Part shown: one piece after another, positions 1-9,710 of the stretch
Numbering within the stretch: the stretch's first letter is position 1
Layout of the letters: the number at the start of each line of letters is the position of its first letter
Origin: Collinsella sp.
Lineage (GTDB): Bacteria > Actinomycetota > Coriobacteriia > Coriobacteriales > Coriobacteriaceae
Assembly (NCBI GenBank): GCA_018382125.1
Contig: JAGZQO010000015.1
Location: forward strand, 1-45,596
Direction: 5' to 3'
DNA length: 45,596 nt
Made by a program: the position numbers and the translations under genes
Notes under the pieces: model-generated
The model's input: the letters and a program-made list of their open reading frames with translations, nothing else
What the model was told of the DNA's origin: nothing
Database searches by the model: none

Positions 1-340
1 CGCCGGCGTGCTTATCGCGCACGACGATGCAGTCGATCTTATAGGCGTTGAGGGTCTCGACGGTGTCAACGAGGCTCTCGCCCTTGACCGTGGAGGTCGA
101 GGAGCCACCAAAGTTGAGGCTGTCGGCCGAAAGACGCTTCTCGGCGAGTTCGAAAGAGCTGCGGGTACGCGTCGAGGGCTCGTTGAACATATTGACGATG
201 GTCTTGCCCTTGAGCGTGGGGACCTTCTTGATCGCACGCTCGTTGACCTCAGAGAACGCCTTGGCGGTCTCGAGGATGAGCTTGATGTCCTCTTCGGAGT
301 ACTCGGTAATGTCGATCAGGTGCTTATGGTTGAACGCCAC
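1..340 (-). CDS. pyrB: Aspartate carbamoyltransferase, N-terminal part (cut by window edge)
   Basis: This is the catalytic subunit of aspartate transcarbamylase, which joins carbamoyl phosphate and aspartate in the first committed step of pyrimidine synthesis in the cytosol. The 113 visible residues contain the carbamoyl-phosphate loop STRTRSSFE (about residues 53-61) and the following GGSSTSTVKGESL segment, both diagnostic of PyrB. The GTG start lies four bases after the pyrR stop codon, and its GGAGG ribosome binding site lies inside the end of pyrR, so the two are probably translationally coupled. The rest of the gene is outside the window. Confidence 0.95.
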   Translation of the reverse strand, partial: MAFNHKHLIDITEYSEEDIKLILETAKAFSEVNERAIKKVPTLKGKTIVNMFNEPSTRTRSSFELAEKRLSADSLNFGGSSTSTVKGESLVDTVETLNAYKIDCIVVRDKHAG

Positions 341-344
341 GGTA

Positions 345-929
345 CTACTCACCTCCCAGCGGCGCGGAGCCCACGTGGGAACCCGGCGCGACGTCGTTGA
401 TCTCGACGGCGGTACGGCCGTCGACTTCCTTCATATATAGGTGCACGTTCTCCTCGTGCGACGAGGGAACGTTCTTGCCGACAAAGTCCGGCGAGATAGG
501 GAGCTCACGGTGGCCGCGGTCAACGAGGACTGCCAGCTCAATACGGCTCGGACGGCCCAGATCCATGACGGCGTCCAGAGCGGCGCGGATGGTACGACCC
601 GTGTACAGGATGTCGTCCACCAGCACGACGCGCTTGCCGTCGACACTGAAGGGAATGTTGGTGGCGTGGATCGCGGGAGCGAAATTGGTAGCGTAGTCAT
701 CGCGGTAGAAGCTGATGTCGAGACTGCCGAGCGGAACGTCGACGCCCTCGATCTCCTTGATCTCCTCGGCGAGCTTCTTTGCCAGAAGGTCGCCGCGCGT
801 GACGATGCCGACCAGAGCGAGGTCTTCACAGCCCTCGTTGCGCTCGAGAATCTCGTGCGCGATGCGGGTCATCGCTCGATTGACGGCGGTCTCGTCCATA
901 ATGACCGCCTTGGGGGAAGTCGTGCCCAT
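345..929 (-). CDS. pyrR: Bifunctional pyr operon regulator / uracil phosphoribosyltransferase PyrR
   Basis: PyrR binds pyr mRNA in a UMP-dependent way to attenuate transcription, and has weak uracil phosphoribosyltransferase activity. The 194-residue protein carries the PRPP-binding motif VVLVDDILYTGRT (about residues 101-113) and the basic VTRGD segment near residue 43. Its length is slightly above the usual 180, owing to an acidic/glycine-rich C-terminal tail. The ATG start at 929 has a GGAAGGAG site 5-8 bases upstream. It is first in an operon with pyrB, and the leader upstream carries a structure fitting self-regulation (see the 969-1058 feature). Confidence 0.95.
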   Translation of the reverse strand: MGTTSPKAVIMDETAVNRAMTRIAHEILERNEGCEDLALVGIVTRGDLLAKKLAEEIKEIEGVDVPLGSLDISFYRDDYATNFAPAIHATNIPFSVDGKRVVLVDDILYTGRTIRAALDAVMDLGRPSRIELAVLVDRGHRELPISPDFVGKNVPSSHEENVHLYMKEVDGRTAVEINDVAPGSHVGSAPLGGE

Positions 930-968
930 CGATCTCCTTCCTCACATGTCTTGACTGCTGACACAGTC

Positions 969-1058
969 AAAAAAATAGATGCCCGACCGCTCAAAGCGGA
1001 ACCAGACACCCACAGGAAGGGCTGCTCTTTGGCAGCTATGTAATTCCATGTGGGTATC
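969..1058 (-). promoter_or_regulatory. Probable pyr operon attenuator leader
   Basis: On the minus strand a long interrupted hairpin spans 1058-1005. Its outer 10-bp arms are GATACCCACA and TGTGGGTGTC. Inside are a GGAA/TTCC stem and a terminal GCTGC/GCAGC stem closing a CAAAGA hexaloop. Directly after it, and overlapping by four bases, is a second hairpin (1008-980) followed within a few bases by a seven-T run (975-969), which reads as an intrinsic terminator. PyrR-binding loops in Bacillus have a purine-rich hexaloop in a bulged stem, so a PyrR attenuator is inferred. The exact switching partners are not resolved. Confidence 0.6.
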
Positions 1059-1381
1059 TCGTACCCCTTTAATGGTCAAGGGATAGTGTAGCCAACCTCA
1101 AGCTGAATTGCGAGCATAAATACAGAGCATTCGGTAAACGGAGCCCAATGCTCAATAAACCTATATATATTTGTGGGACGAGCTTGAAAACGCACGCACG
1201 AGCTGGCATAATCCCCTCTGCTGCACGCAAATCGGATCTACGTCCAGGGCCGTGGCGTGGGCACTATCGCCAAAAGAGAAATATCTCTGTGTAGATTACG
1301 CACAGGGAACTGCTTCTGTGCTATAGTTCAGGCTTGTTTGTTAACGCGACATGTTCGTTTGTCGCCCAAGGAGGGTCAGTT

Positions 1382-1570
1382 ATGTCCAAAGTTTGCGAAG
1401 TTTGCGGTAAGCACCCCGTTGCCGGTCGCTCCATCAGCCACTCTCACCGCGTCACCAACCGTAAGTTCCGCCCCAACATCCAGCGCGTCTACGTCGTCGT
1501 CGATGGTCACCGTCGCAAGATGAACGTTTGCTCCACCTGCCTCAAGTCCGGCAAGGTTGCGCGCTCCTAA
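1382..1570 (+). CDS. rpmB: Large ribosomal subunit protein bL28
   Basis: Structural protein of the 50S subunit, 62 residues, typical bL28 length. It starts MSKVCEVCGK and has two CxxC pairs (about residues 5-8 and 50-53), the zinc-binding form of L28. The conserved SHSHRVTNRKFRPN block is present. The ATG at 1382 is preceded by AAGGAGGG, so the upstream in-frame ATG at 1334 is not used. It stands alone between the divergent pyr operon and adhE, with a strong terminator after it. A TATAGT -10-like box lies at 1322-1327, but no convincing -35 box was found. Confidence 0.95.
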   Translation: MSKVCEVCGKHPVAGRSISHSHRVTNRKFRPNIQRVYVVVDGHRRKMNVCSTCLKSGKVARS

Positions 1571-1638
1571 ATAAGGTCTTACCAACAAGTACCTCGGACT
1601 CTCCGGGTCAAAGACCTCGCGTTCACATAGAACTTACC

Positions 1639-1672
1639 AAAGGCGCTCTCCCCTACGGAGGGCGCCTTTTTG
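1639..1672 (+). terminator. Intrinsic terminator of rpmB
   Basis: A GC-rich stem (AAGGCGCTCTCC pairing with GGAGGGCGCCTT) with a short loop is followed by a T run. It lies 70 bases after the rpmB stop codon. Confidence 0.85.
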
Positions 1673-1703
1673 CACTCATTGGGGACAGGCAAAGAGTTTT
1701 TGT

Positions 1704-1733
1704 TAAAACGCTTCAGTTTATTGAAGCGTTTTA
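1704..1733. promoter_or_regulatory. Paired LacI/CcpA-type operator candidate upstream of adhE
   Basis: Two 12-mers, TAAAACGCTTCA (1704-1715) and TGAAGCGTTTTA (1722-1733), face each other as a near-perfect inverted repeat about 90 bases before the adhE start. Each has the central CG and A/T flanks typical of LacI/CcpA-family operators. The second matches 10 of 12 bases of the core of the perfect palindrome upstream of ppdK (25644-25655). A role as an attenuator hairpin is also possible. The regulator is unknown. Confidence 0.5.
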
Positions 1734-1825
1734 GTGTGCCTTTTAGAGGAATCTTGCCGTTCGCCGATTAATTTCTTGCTATTATGCAAGACGTAGGGTA
1801 AATCTCCGATCGCAAGGAGACACAA

Positions 1826-4474
1826 ATGGTGAAAAAGTCACCGGAAAACACTACTCCCGCAATTGTGGACAACGTAGAGGCGCTTGAGGCTAAGCTCGCT
1901 CAGATGCGAGAGGCCCAGGCGCTTTTTGCTACGTACACGCAGGAGCAGGTCGACAAGATCTTCTATGAGGCCGCCATGGCCGCCAACAAGGCTCGTATCC
2001 CGTTGGCGAAGATGGCCATCGAGGAGACCGGCCGCGGCGTTCTTGAGGACAAGGTCATCAAGAACCACTACGCCGCAGAGTACATCTACAACGCTTACAA
2101 GAACACCAAGACCTGTGGTGTCCTGGAGCGCGACGAGGCTTACGGCATCACCAAGATTGCCGAGCCCATCGGCATCGTGGGCGCCGTCATCCCGACGACC
2201 AACCCCACCTCTACCGCGATCTTCAAGACGCTGATCAGCCTGAAGACCCGCAACGCCATCATCATCTCCCCGCACCCGGCTGCCGCCAAGTGCACCATCG
2301 CCGCCGCCAAGCTCGTGCTTGACGCCGCCGTCAAGGCCGGTGCCCCCGAGGGCATCATCGGCTGGGTTGATGTCCCCTCCATCGAGCTGACCAACATGGT
2401 CATGCGCGACGTCGACATCATCCTCGCCACCGGTGGCCCGGGCATGGTCAAGGCCGCCTACTCCTCGGGCAAGCCCGCCCTGGGCGTTGGCGCCGGTAAC
2501 ACCCCGGTCGTCATCGACGACACCGCCGACGTGCTGCTCGCCGTCAACTCCATCATCCACTCCAAGACCTTCGACAACGGCATGATCTGCGCTTCCGAGC
2601 AGTCCGTGACCGTCATCGACACCATCTATGACCAGGTCAAGGCCGAGTTCCAGAAGCGCGGCTGCTACTTCGTCAAGCAGGGTGCCGAGATGGAGGCCCT
2701 GCGTGCCGCCATGTTCAAGAACGGCGCTCTCGATCACCGCATCCCCGGCATGGCTGCCGCCAAGATCGCCGAGCTCGCCGGCATCGAGGTTCCCGCCAAG
2801 ACCAAGATCCTGATCGCCGAGGTCACCTCCACCGACCCCGCCAAGGAGGAGTTCTCCCACGAGAAGCTCTCCCCGGTCCTGGCCATGTACCACGCCAAGG
2901 ACTTCCAGGAGGCCGTCGACAAGGCCGAGCACCTGGTGCTCGCCGGTGGCCCGGGCCACACCGCCTCTCTGTACGTGCACCCCGCCCAGGCCGAGAAGAT
3001 CAGCCTGTTCGAGCACGTCATGAAGGCCTGCCGTATCGTCATCAACACCCCGTCCTCGCACGGCGGCATCGGTGACCTGTACAACTTTGGCATGAAGCCG
3101 TCTCTGACCCTGGGCTGCGGCTCCTGGGGCGGCAACTCCGTCTCCGAGAACGTTGGGGTGAAGCACTTGATCAACGTTAAGACTGTGGCCGAGCGCCGTG
3201 AGAACATGCTGTGGTTCCGCGCTCCCGAGAAGGTCTACTTCAAGAAGGGTTCCACGCCCGTCGCCCTCGACGAGCTCGGTACCGTCATGGGCAAGAAGCG
3301 CGCCTTCATCGTCACCGACCAGTTCCTCTTCAAGAATGGCAACACCCGCGCCATCGAGGCCAAGCTCGACGAGATGGGCATCGCCCACGACTGCTTCTAC
3401 GACGTCGAGCCCGATCCGTCGCTGCAGTGCGCACGTCGCGGCGCCAAGCAGATGGCTCTCTTTGAGCCGGACGTCATCATCGCCGTCGGCGGTGGCTCCG
3501 CTATGGACGCCGGCAAGATCATGTGGATGATGTACGAGCACCCCGAGTGCAAGTTTGAGGACATGGCCATGGACTTCATGGACATCCGCAAGCGTATCTT
3601 CACCTTCCCCGAGATGGGCAAGAAGGCCTACTTCGTCGCCGTCCCGACCTCTTCGGGTACCGGCTCCGAGTGCACGCCGTTCGCCATCATCACCGACAAG
3701 GAGACCGGCATCAAGTGGCCGCTCGCCGACTACGCGCTGCTCCCCAACATGGCTATCGTCGACGCCGACAACTGCATGACCGCCCCGCGCGGCCTGACCG
3801 CTGCCTCCGGCATCGACGTCATGACCCACGCCATCGAGTCCTACGTCTCCATCATGGCTTCCGACTACACCAAGGGCCTCTCCGAGCGCGCTGCCAAGCT
3901 CGTCTTTGAGAACCTGCCCTCCAGCTTCACGAACGGCGCCAAGGACCCGCATGCCCGCGAGGAGATGCACAACGCCTCCTGCATGGCCGGTATGGCCTTC
4001 GCCAACGCCTTCCTGGGCCTCAACCACTCCATGGCCCACAAGCTCGGCGCTTTCCATCACCTGCCCCACGGCCTCGCAAACGCCGTCATCCTGACCCGCG
4101 TTATGCGCTACAACGCCGCCGAGGCTCCCGTCAAGATGGGTACCTTCTCCCAGTATCCTTACCCCAACGCGCTGCACAACTACGCCGAGATGGCCAAGTA
4201 CTGCGGCATCGAGGGCAAGGACGACAAGGAGGTCTTCGAGAACTTCATCACGAAGCTCGAGGAGCTCAAGGACTTCATCGGCGTCAAGAAGACCATCGCC
4301 GACTACGGTGTTGACGAGCAGTACTTCCTCGACACCCTCGACGAGATGACCGAGCAGGCATTCAACGACCAGTGCACCGGCGCTAACCCGCGCTACCCGC
4401 TCATGAGCGAGATCAAGGAGCTCTACCTGGACGCCTACTACGGCCGCGAGCCCCAGGACTACGCCGTCTGCTAG
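1826..4474 (+). CDS. adhE: Bifunctional acetaldehyde-CoA / alcohol dehydrogenase AdhE
   Basis: AdhE reduces acetyl-CoA to acetaldehyde and then to ethanol, regenerating NAD+ during fermentation; it forms cytosolic filaments (spirosomes). The protein has 882 residues, full length for the family. The N-terminal half is a CoA-acylating aldehyde dehydrogenase, with catalytic Cys255 in NGMICASEQS and the GVGAGNTPVVID segment. The C-terminal half (from about residue 470) is an iron-dependent alcohol dehydrogenase with GGGSAMDAGK and metal-binding histidines in the GIDVMTHAIES and LNHSMAHKLGAFHH regions. The ATG start has AAGGAG upstream. Codon use is strongly biased to GC-ending codons, as in a highly expressed gene. 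It is transcribed alone, with an operator-like repeat upstream. Confidence 0.97.
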   Translation: MVKKSPENTTPAIVDNVEALEAKLAQMREAQALFATYTQEQVDKIFYEAAMAANKARIPLAKMAIEETGRGVLEDKVIKNHYAAEYIYNAYKNTKTCGVLERDEAYGITKIAEPIGIVGAVIPTTNPTSTAIFKTLISLKTRNAIIISPHPAAAKCTIAAAKLVLDAAVKAGAPEGIIGWVDVPSIELTNMVMRDVDIILATGGPGMVKAAYSSGKPALGVGAGNTPVVIDDTADVLLAVNSIIHSKTFDNGMICASEQSVTVIDTIYDQVKAEFQKRGCYFVKQGAEMEALRAAMFKNGALDHRIPGMAAAKIAELAGIEVPAKTKILIAEVTSTDPAKEEFSHEKLSPVLAMYHAKDFQEAVDKAEHLVLAGGPGHTASLYVHPAQAEKISLFEHVMKACRIVINTPSSHGGIGDLYNFGMKPSLTLGCGSWGGNSVSENVGVKHLINVKTVAERRENMLWFRAPEKVYFKKGSTPVALDELGTVMGKKRAFIVTDQFLFKNGNTRAIEAKLDEMGIAHDCFYDVEPDPSLQCARRGAKQMALFEPDVIIAVGGGSAMDAGKIMWMMYEHPECKFEDMAMDFMDIRKRIFTFPEMGKKAYFVAVPTSSGTGSECTPFAIITDKETGIKWPLADYALLPNMAIVDADNCMTAPRGLTAASGIDVMTHAIESYVSIMASDYTKGLSERAAKLVFENLPSSFTNGAKDPHAREEMHNASCMAGMAFANAFLGLNHSMAHKLGAFHHLPHGLANAVILTRVMRYNAAEAPVKMGTFSQYPYPNALHNYAEMAKYCGIEGKDDKEVFENFITKLEELKDFIGVKKTIADYGVDEQYFLDTLDEMTEQAFNDQCTGANPRYPLMSEIKELYLDAYYGREPQDYAVC

Positions 4475-4493
4475 TTTTTAGCACGGTTATTTG

Positions 4494-4529
4494 CGGCGGG
4501 GGTGCACGGGTGTACGCACGCCCCCGCCG
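4494..4529 (+). terminator. GC-rich hairpin after adhE
   Basis: CGGCGGGGG pairs with CCCCCGCCG around a 14-20 base loop, 20 bases after the adhE stop. The T run after it is poor (TTGCTTC), so it may be a weak terminator or an mRNA-stabilising hairpin between adhE and the next gene. Confidence 0.45.
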
Positions 4530-4562
4530 TTGCTTCTATCGCATCGTTGAAAGGATGCAATC

Positions 4563-5327
4563 ATGCTGCTCCCCGATTCCAAGACCGAGCTCGTCCGTCG
4601 CGGCAACAAGGTCGTTTACGACCTGGGCGACAAGATCGTCAAGGTCTTTAACGAGACCAAGCCCGTCTCCGACGTGTTCAACGAGGCTTTGAATCTTGCC
4701 CGCATCAATGAGTGCGGCATCCGCAGCCCCAAGGCTCTCGAGGTTTCTCAGCTCGAGAACGCCAACGGCTGGGCTCTCGTGACCGAGAAGGTTCCGGGCA
4801 CCACCCTTGCCGAGAAGATGACTGCCGAGCCCCAGCGCTTTGGTGAGTACCTCGAGATGTTCGTCGACCTCCAGATCGAGATCCACGGCTACACCTCCCC
4901 GCTGCTCAACCGTCAGCGCGATAAGTTCGCCCGCATGATCGACAGCCTCGATCAGCTCAATGCCACCACGCGCTACAACCTTCAGGAGCGTCTGGACGGC
5001 ATGACCAAGGAGTTCAAGGTCTGCCACGGCGACTTCAACCCCTCCAACGTCATCGTCGGCGACGACGGCCAGCTGTACGTCTGCGACTGGGCACATGCCA
5101 CCCAGGGCTCCCCTGCTGCCGACGTTGCCACCACCTACCTGCTCTTTGCCCTCAACAGCAAGGACCAGGCCGAGGCCTATCTGGAGCTCTACTGCGACCG
5201 CGCCGACATGCCCATGCAGGTCGTGCGTCAGTGGACGAGCATCGTCGCTGCTTCCGAGCTCGCTCGTAAGCGCAACGTGAACGATGAGTTCCTTAAGAAC
5301 TGGATCGACGTCGTCGATTATCAGTAA
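4563..5327 (+). CDS. Aminoglycoside/choline-kinase-like phosphotransferase
   Basis: A 254-residue protein of the APH/choline-kinase fold, which transfers phosphate from ATP to a small hydroxylated substrate. The catalytic loop CHGDFNPSN (residues 154-162) and the metal-binding VCDWAHA (from residue 173, with Asp175) are clear, and an N-terminal lobe with VKVFNE (about 26-31) is visible. The substrate cannot be told from sequence; there is no sign that it confers antibiotic resistance. It lies 88 bases after adhE with its own AAAGGA site and may be co-transcribed despite the hairpin between them. A strong terminator follows. Confidence 0.8.
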   Translation: MLLPDSKTELVRRGNKVVYDLGDKIVKVFNETKPVSDVFNEALNLARINECGIRSPKALEVSQLENANGWALVTEKVPGTTLAEKMTAEPQRFGEYLEMFVDLQIEIHGYTSPLLNRQRDKFARMIDSLDQLNATTRYNLQERLDGMTKEFKVCHGDFNPSNVIVGDDGQLYVCDWAHATQGSPAADVATTYLLFALNSKDQAEAYLELYCDRADMPMQVVRQWTSIVAASELARKRNVNDEFLKNWIDVVDYQ

Positions 5328-5359
5328 TATCTGAGCGATTCATTTCGCATCGGAGGCAC

Positions 5360-5403
5360 AAAGGAAAACCCCGCAGCTCATTTGGGCTGTGGGGTTTTCC
5401 TTT
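5360..5403 (+). terminator. Intrinsic terminator after the phosphotransferase gene
   Basis: AAGGAAAACCCCGCAGC pairs with the mirror arm ending in GGGGTTTTCCTT. The A-rich and T-rich flanks make it work in either direction. Confidence 0.85.
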
Positions 5404-5425
5404 ACCCGTCGAGCTTATTCACGCA

Positions 5426-5472
5426 ACAAAAAAGACTGCTCCGCATCTCATCCTAAGAGAGATGCGGAGCAG
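5426..5472 (-). terminator. Intrinsic terminator of the pyrH-proS operon
   Basis: On the minus strand a 13-bp stem (CTGCTCCGCATCT with its complement) is followed by a CTTTTTTGTTG tail. It lies 35-80 bases after the proS stop. Confidence 0.85.
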
Positions 5473-5505
5473 GCCTGCAATTACATCTACTAGCAGAAAT
5501 GTCGA

Positions 5506-7227
<1,722 letters not shown>

Positions 7228-8310
7228 TTATTTCTCCTCAATAAGCTTGTCGACCTCTGCCATAAGCGCGTCGACAATTTGGTCCTCAGCTACTTTACCA
7301 ATGATCTGGCCATGCGAAAAGAGCAAGGCCTGACCACGTCCGCAAGCAACGCCCAGGTCGGCATCAGAAGCCTCGCCGGGGCCATTAACGGCGCATCCCA
7401 TAACGGCAATCGAAAGCGGCGCGGTATAGTTCTTAAGCCGCTCGGTTACTTCCTCGGCAATGGGAATAAGGTTAACCTGGCAGCGGGCGCACGTGGGGCA
7501 CGAGACAATCTCGGGGCCACGGCGACGCAGGCCCAACGACTGCAGAATACCCCAGGCAACCGGCGGCTCCTCAACCGGATCGGCTGTGAGCGACACACGC
7601 ATGGTGTCGCCAATGCCTTCGGAAAGCAAGATACCCAAGCCTACAGAGCTCTTGATGGTGCCCTGGAGCTTGGTCCCCGCCTCCGTCACGCCCAGGTGAA
7701 GCGGAACGTGGGGAATCTCACGCGACAGGGCTCGATAGGTATCGAGCGTCGTTTGCACGCTATGGGCCTTGGCCGAAAGCACAATGTTCGTAAAGCCGCG
7801 GTCCTCAAAGTACTTGACGAAGCGCTCGCTCGACATCACGAGCTTTTCGGGCTGCGTGAGGTCGTCGCGCTCGGCGATATCCTGCTCAAGCGAACCAGCG
7901 TTGACACCGATGCGAATTGCGCAGCCCGCAGCACCCGCGGCATCGATGACAGCATCGACCTTGGCCCAATCGCCGATATTACCGGGATTGATGCGGAGCT
8001 TGGCGGCACCGGCCTCCACAGCGCCAATGGCCAGCTTGTGGTTAAAGTGGATATCGGCAACGATTGGCACCGGAGACTCGGCACAGATGGTGCGGAAACC
8101 CTCAAGCGCGGCCTCGGTGGGCACGCTCACACGCACGATATCGCAGCCAGCCTGCGCCAACGCGCACACTTGCGCAAGCGTTGCCTGGGCATCAGCGGTA
8201 TCGGTGCAGGTCATGGATTGGACCACCACCGGCGCGCCGCCACCGATCTGCACACCGCCCACATGCACGGGGCGCGTCAACTCGCGAGGCAAAGGATGGG
8301 ATAAAGACAA
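7228..8310 (-). CDS. ispG: 4-hydroxy-3-methylbut-2-enyl diphosphate synthase (flavodoxin)
   Basis: IspG (GcpE) converts MEcPP to HMBPP, the penultimate step of the MEP isoprenoid pathway, using a [4Fe-4S] cluster. The 360-residue protein has the TIM-barrel start (VHVGGVQIGGGAPVVVQSMT) and the C-terminal cluster cysteines in CPTCARC and the GCAVNGPGEA motif. The TTG start at 8310 is chosen because AGGGGAG lies eight bases upstream; a longer N-terminal reading would run into rseP and is not conserved in character. It sits 13 bases after rseP and next to dxr, so two MEP-pathway steps are in one operon. Confidence 0.93.
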   Translation of the reverse strand: MSLSHPLPRELTRPVHVGGVQIGGGAPVVVQSMTCTDTADAQATLAQVCALAQAGCDIVRVSVPTEAALEGFRTICAESPVPIVADIHFNHKLAIGAVEAGAAKLRINPGNIGDWAKVDAVIDAAGAAGCAIRIGVNAGSLEQDIAERDDLTQPEKLVMSSERFVKYFEDRGFTNIVLSAKAHSVQTTLDTYRALSREIPHVPLHLGVTEAGTKLQGTIKSSVGLGILLSEGIGDTMRVSLTADPVEEPPVAWGILQSLGLRRRGPEIVSCPTCARCQVNLIPIAEEVTERLKNYTAPLSIAVMGCAVNGPGEASDADLGVACGRGQALLFSHGQIIGKVAEDQIVDALMAEVDKLIEEK

Positions 8311-8323
8311 TCCAAACACTCCC

Positions 8324-9685
8324 CTACAGAATAAATCGAAGGATGTCGGAACGAAGCATATAGACAAACAGCAGCGCAAAGAGCGCGATGCCCACATAGC
8401 TCACAATCGTCTGGACCTTGAGAGGTAGCTCGCGGCCCGCAATCTTTTGAATGATCTCGATGACCAGCTTGCCGCCATCGAGTGGTGGGATGGGCAGCAG
8501 GTTCATAAAGCCAAGCGAGAACGAAATGAGGGCGGCAAACGAAAGGAACGTGGCAGGGCCGGCAGCAGCAGCCTGTGAGGACATAACGCTAATACCCACG
8601 ATCGACGAGGACTGGTCGAGAATCTCCATCGTATGCTGCGGCTGGAGTAGGCGCATCACGCCCTCCGCTGTCTGCACGACATAGGAGAAAGACAGGCGAG
8701 CCGACGTGATGAGGTCTAAACGGACCACCTGCGTAGAGGCGTACACACCTAGGCGCTCGTCCTTTTTGAGCGCAACCGTGGTCGAATGCTGCTTGCCGTC
8801 ACGCTCGTACTCGATGGCGATATCGTCCTTACCGGCAGCCTTGCCGATGGCATCGTAAACGTCCATCCAGGTAGAGCACGATACTCCGTCAACCGAAAGG
8901 ATCGCGTCGCCGCCCTCGATACCCGCCTTGGCGGCAATAGACCCCTCGTCAACCTGACCGATCACGTTGGTATCCATCGGCACGGTGACACCCGTAATGG
9001 AATAGATGCTCATAAGGAGCAAAAAACCCGTCAGGATATTGACGAGAATGCCCGCGAGCAGCATAAAGGCGCGCTTGAGAAAGCCCTGGCCAAGATAAGT
9101 GTGCGAGCGCTCTTGCGCCAAGAAATCAGCCTCGCCGCACGGCAGCTCCCACACATCGCCCTCGGCAGTCGCATGCTCTCGATCGAAACGGCGGCCGTCA
9201 AAGGTGGTGTAACCCGCCGCGTCTCGCGGCAGCGTCTGATACTTGGTGGGATAGTAGCTCGGCGAGGGCTTCTCCCCTTCCTCATACCAAGGCGCGATAG
9301 AGCCCCAACCCAAGAGCAAGGCGCATGCCTCGAGCACATCCTCCTCGGATAGCTCGAGCTCGGCGGCAAGGTCGGCCACGGTCACGCGACCATGACGATA
9401 GATAGCCGCGAACACGCGATCAGCGCACGAGACGTCGGTCGGATCCATACCGCAGATGGCAGCGTAGCCACCCAGCAGCAGCGGGGTCACGCCAAACTTG
9501 GTTCCAATGCGACGCGACGTGTAATGGATGTCAAAGCGGCACGGCAGGCCCAAAAAGAACTCGGTCACACGGACGCCGCAGGCACGCGCCGCCAAAAAGT
9601 GGCCGCCCTCGTGCAAAAACACGAGGACGGAAAGCATCAGCAGGCCCCAAAAGACCGATGAGAGAACGCTCAGAACAGTATCCAT
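8324..9685 (-). CDS. rseP: RIP site-2 metalloprotease RseP-like, with an internal insertion
   Basis: Membrane-embedded zinc protease of the site-2 family. The active-site HEGGH is at residues 25-29 within the first membrane segment. A PDZ domain lies at about residues 235-320, and the second metal-site segment LLPIPPLDGGK is near the C-terminus, followed by a last membrane helix. It is 453 residues where about 350-440 is usual. The excess is a soluble insertion of about 100 residues (roughly 86-190) between the GGY segment and the KRAFMLLAGILVN membrane helix, beginning with a winged-helix-like stretch. The ATG at 9685 is preferred; the only Shine-Dalgarno-like AAGGA lies 15 bases upstream, so the start is not certain. 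Confidence 0.9.
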   Translation of the reverse strand: MDTVLSVLSSVFWGLLMLSVLVFLHEGGHFLAARACGVRVTEFFLGLPCRFDIHYTSRRIGTKFGVTPLLLGGYAAICGMDPTDVSCADRVFAAIYRHGRVTVADLAAELELSEEDVLEACALLLGWGSIAPWYEEGEKPSPSYYPTKYQTLPRDAAGYTTFDGRRFDREHATAEGDVWELPCGEADFLAQERSHTYLGQGFLKRAFMLLAGILVNILTGFLLLMSIYSITGVTVPMDTNVIGQVDEGSIAAKAGIEGGDAILSVDGVSCSTWMDVYDAIGKAAGKDDIAIEYERDGKQHSTTVALKKDERLGVYASTQVVRLDLITSARLSFSYVVQTAEGVMRLLQPQHTMEILDQSSSIVGISVMSSQAAAAGPATFLSFAALISFSLGFMNLLPIPPLDGGKLVIEIIQKIAGRELPLKVQTIVSYVGIALFALLFVYMLRSDILRFIL

Positions 9686-9710
9686 AAAACGAAAAAGCAA
9701 TCCTTATGGG

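Noticed and set aside
951..970. TTGACTG/CAGTCAA hairpin as a second pyr terminator
   Set aside because: On the transcribed (minus) strand the T run precedes the hairpin rather than following it.
1838..4177. Long minus-strand frame antisense to adhE
   Set aside because: Same reason: repetitive Gly/Val/Asp product caused by adhE codon bias.
4563..5327. Antibiotic-resistance aminoglycoside phosphotransferase
   Set aside because: Only the general kinase motif is shared; the context is housekeeping, so a resistance role is not supported.
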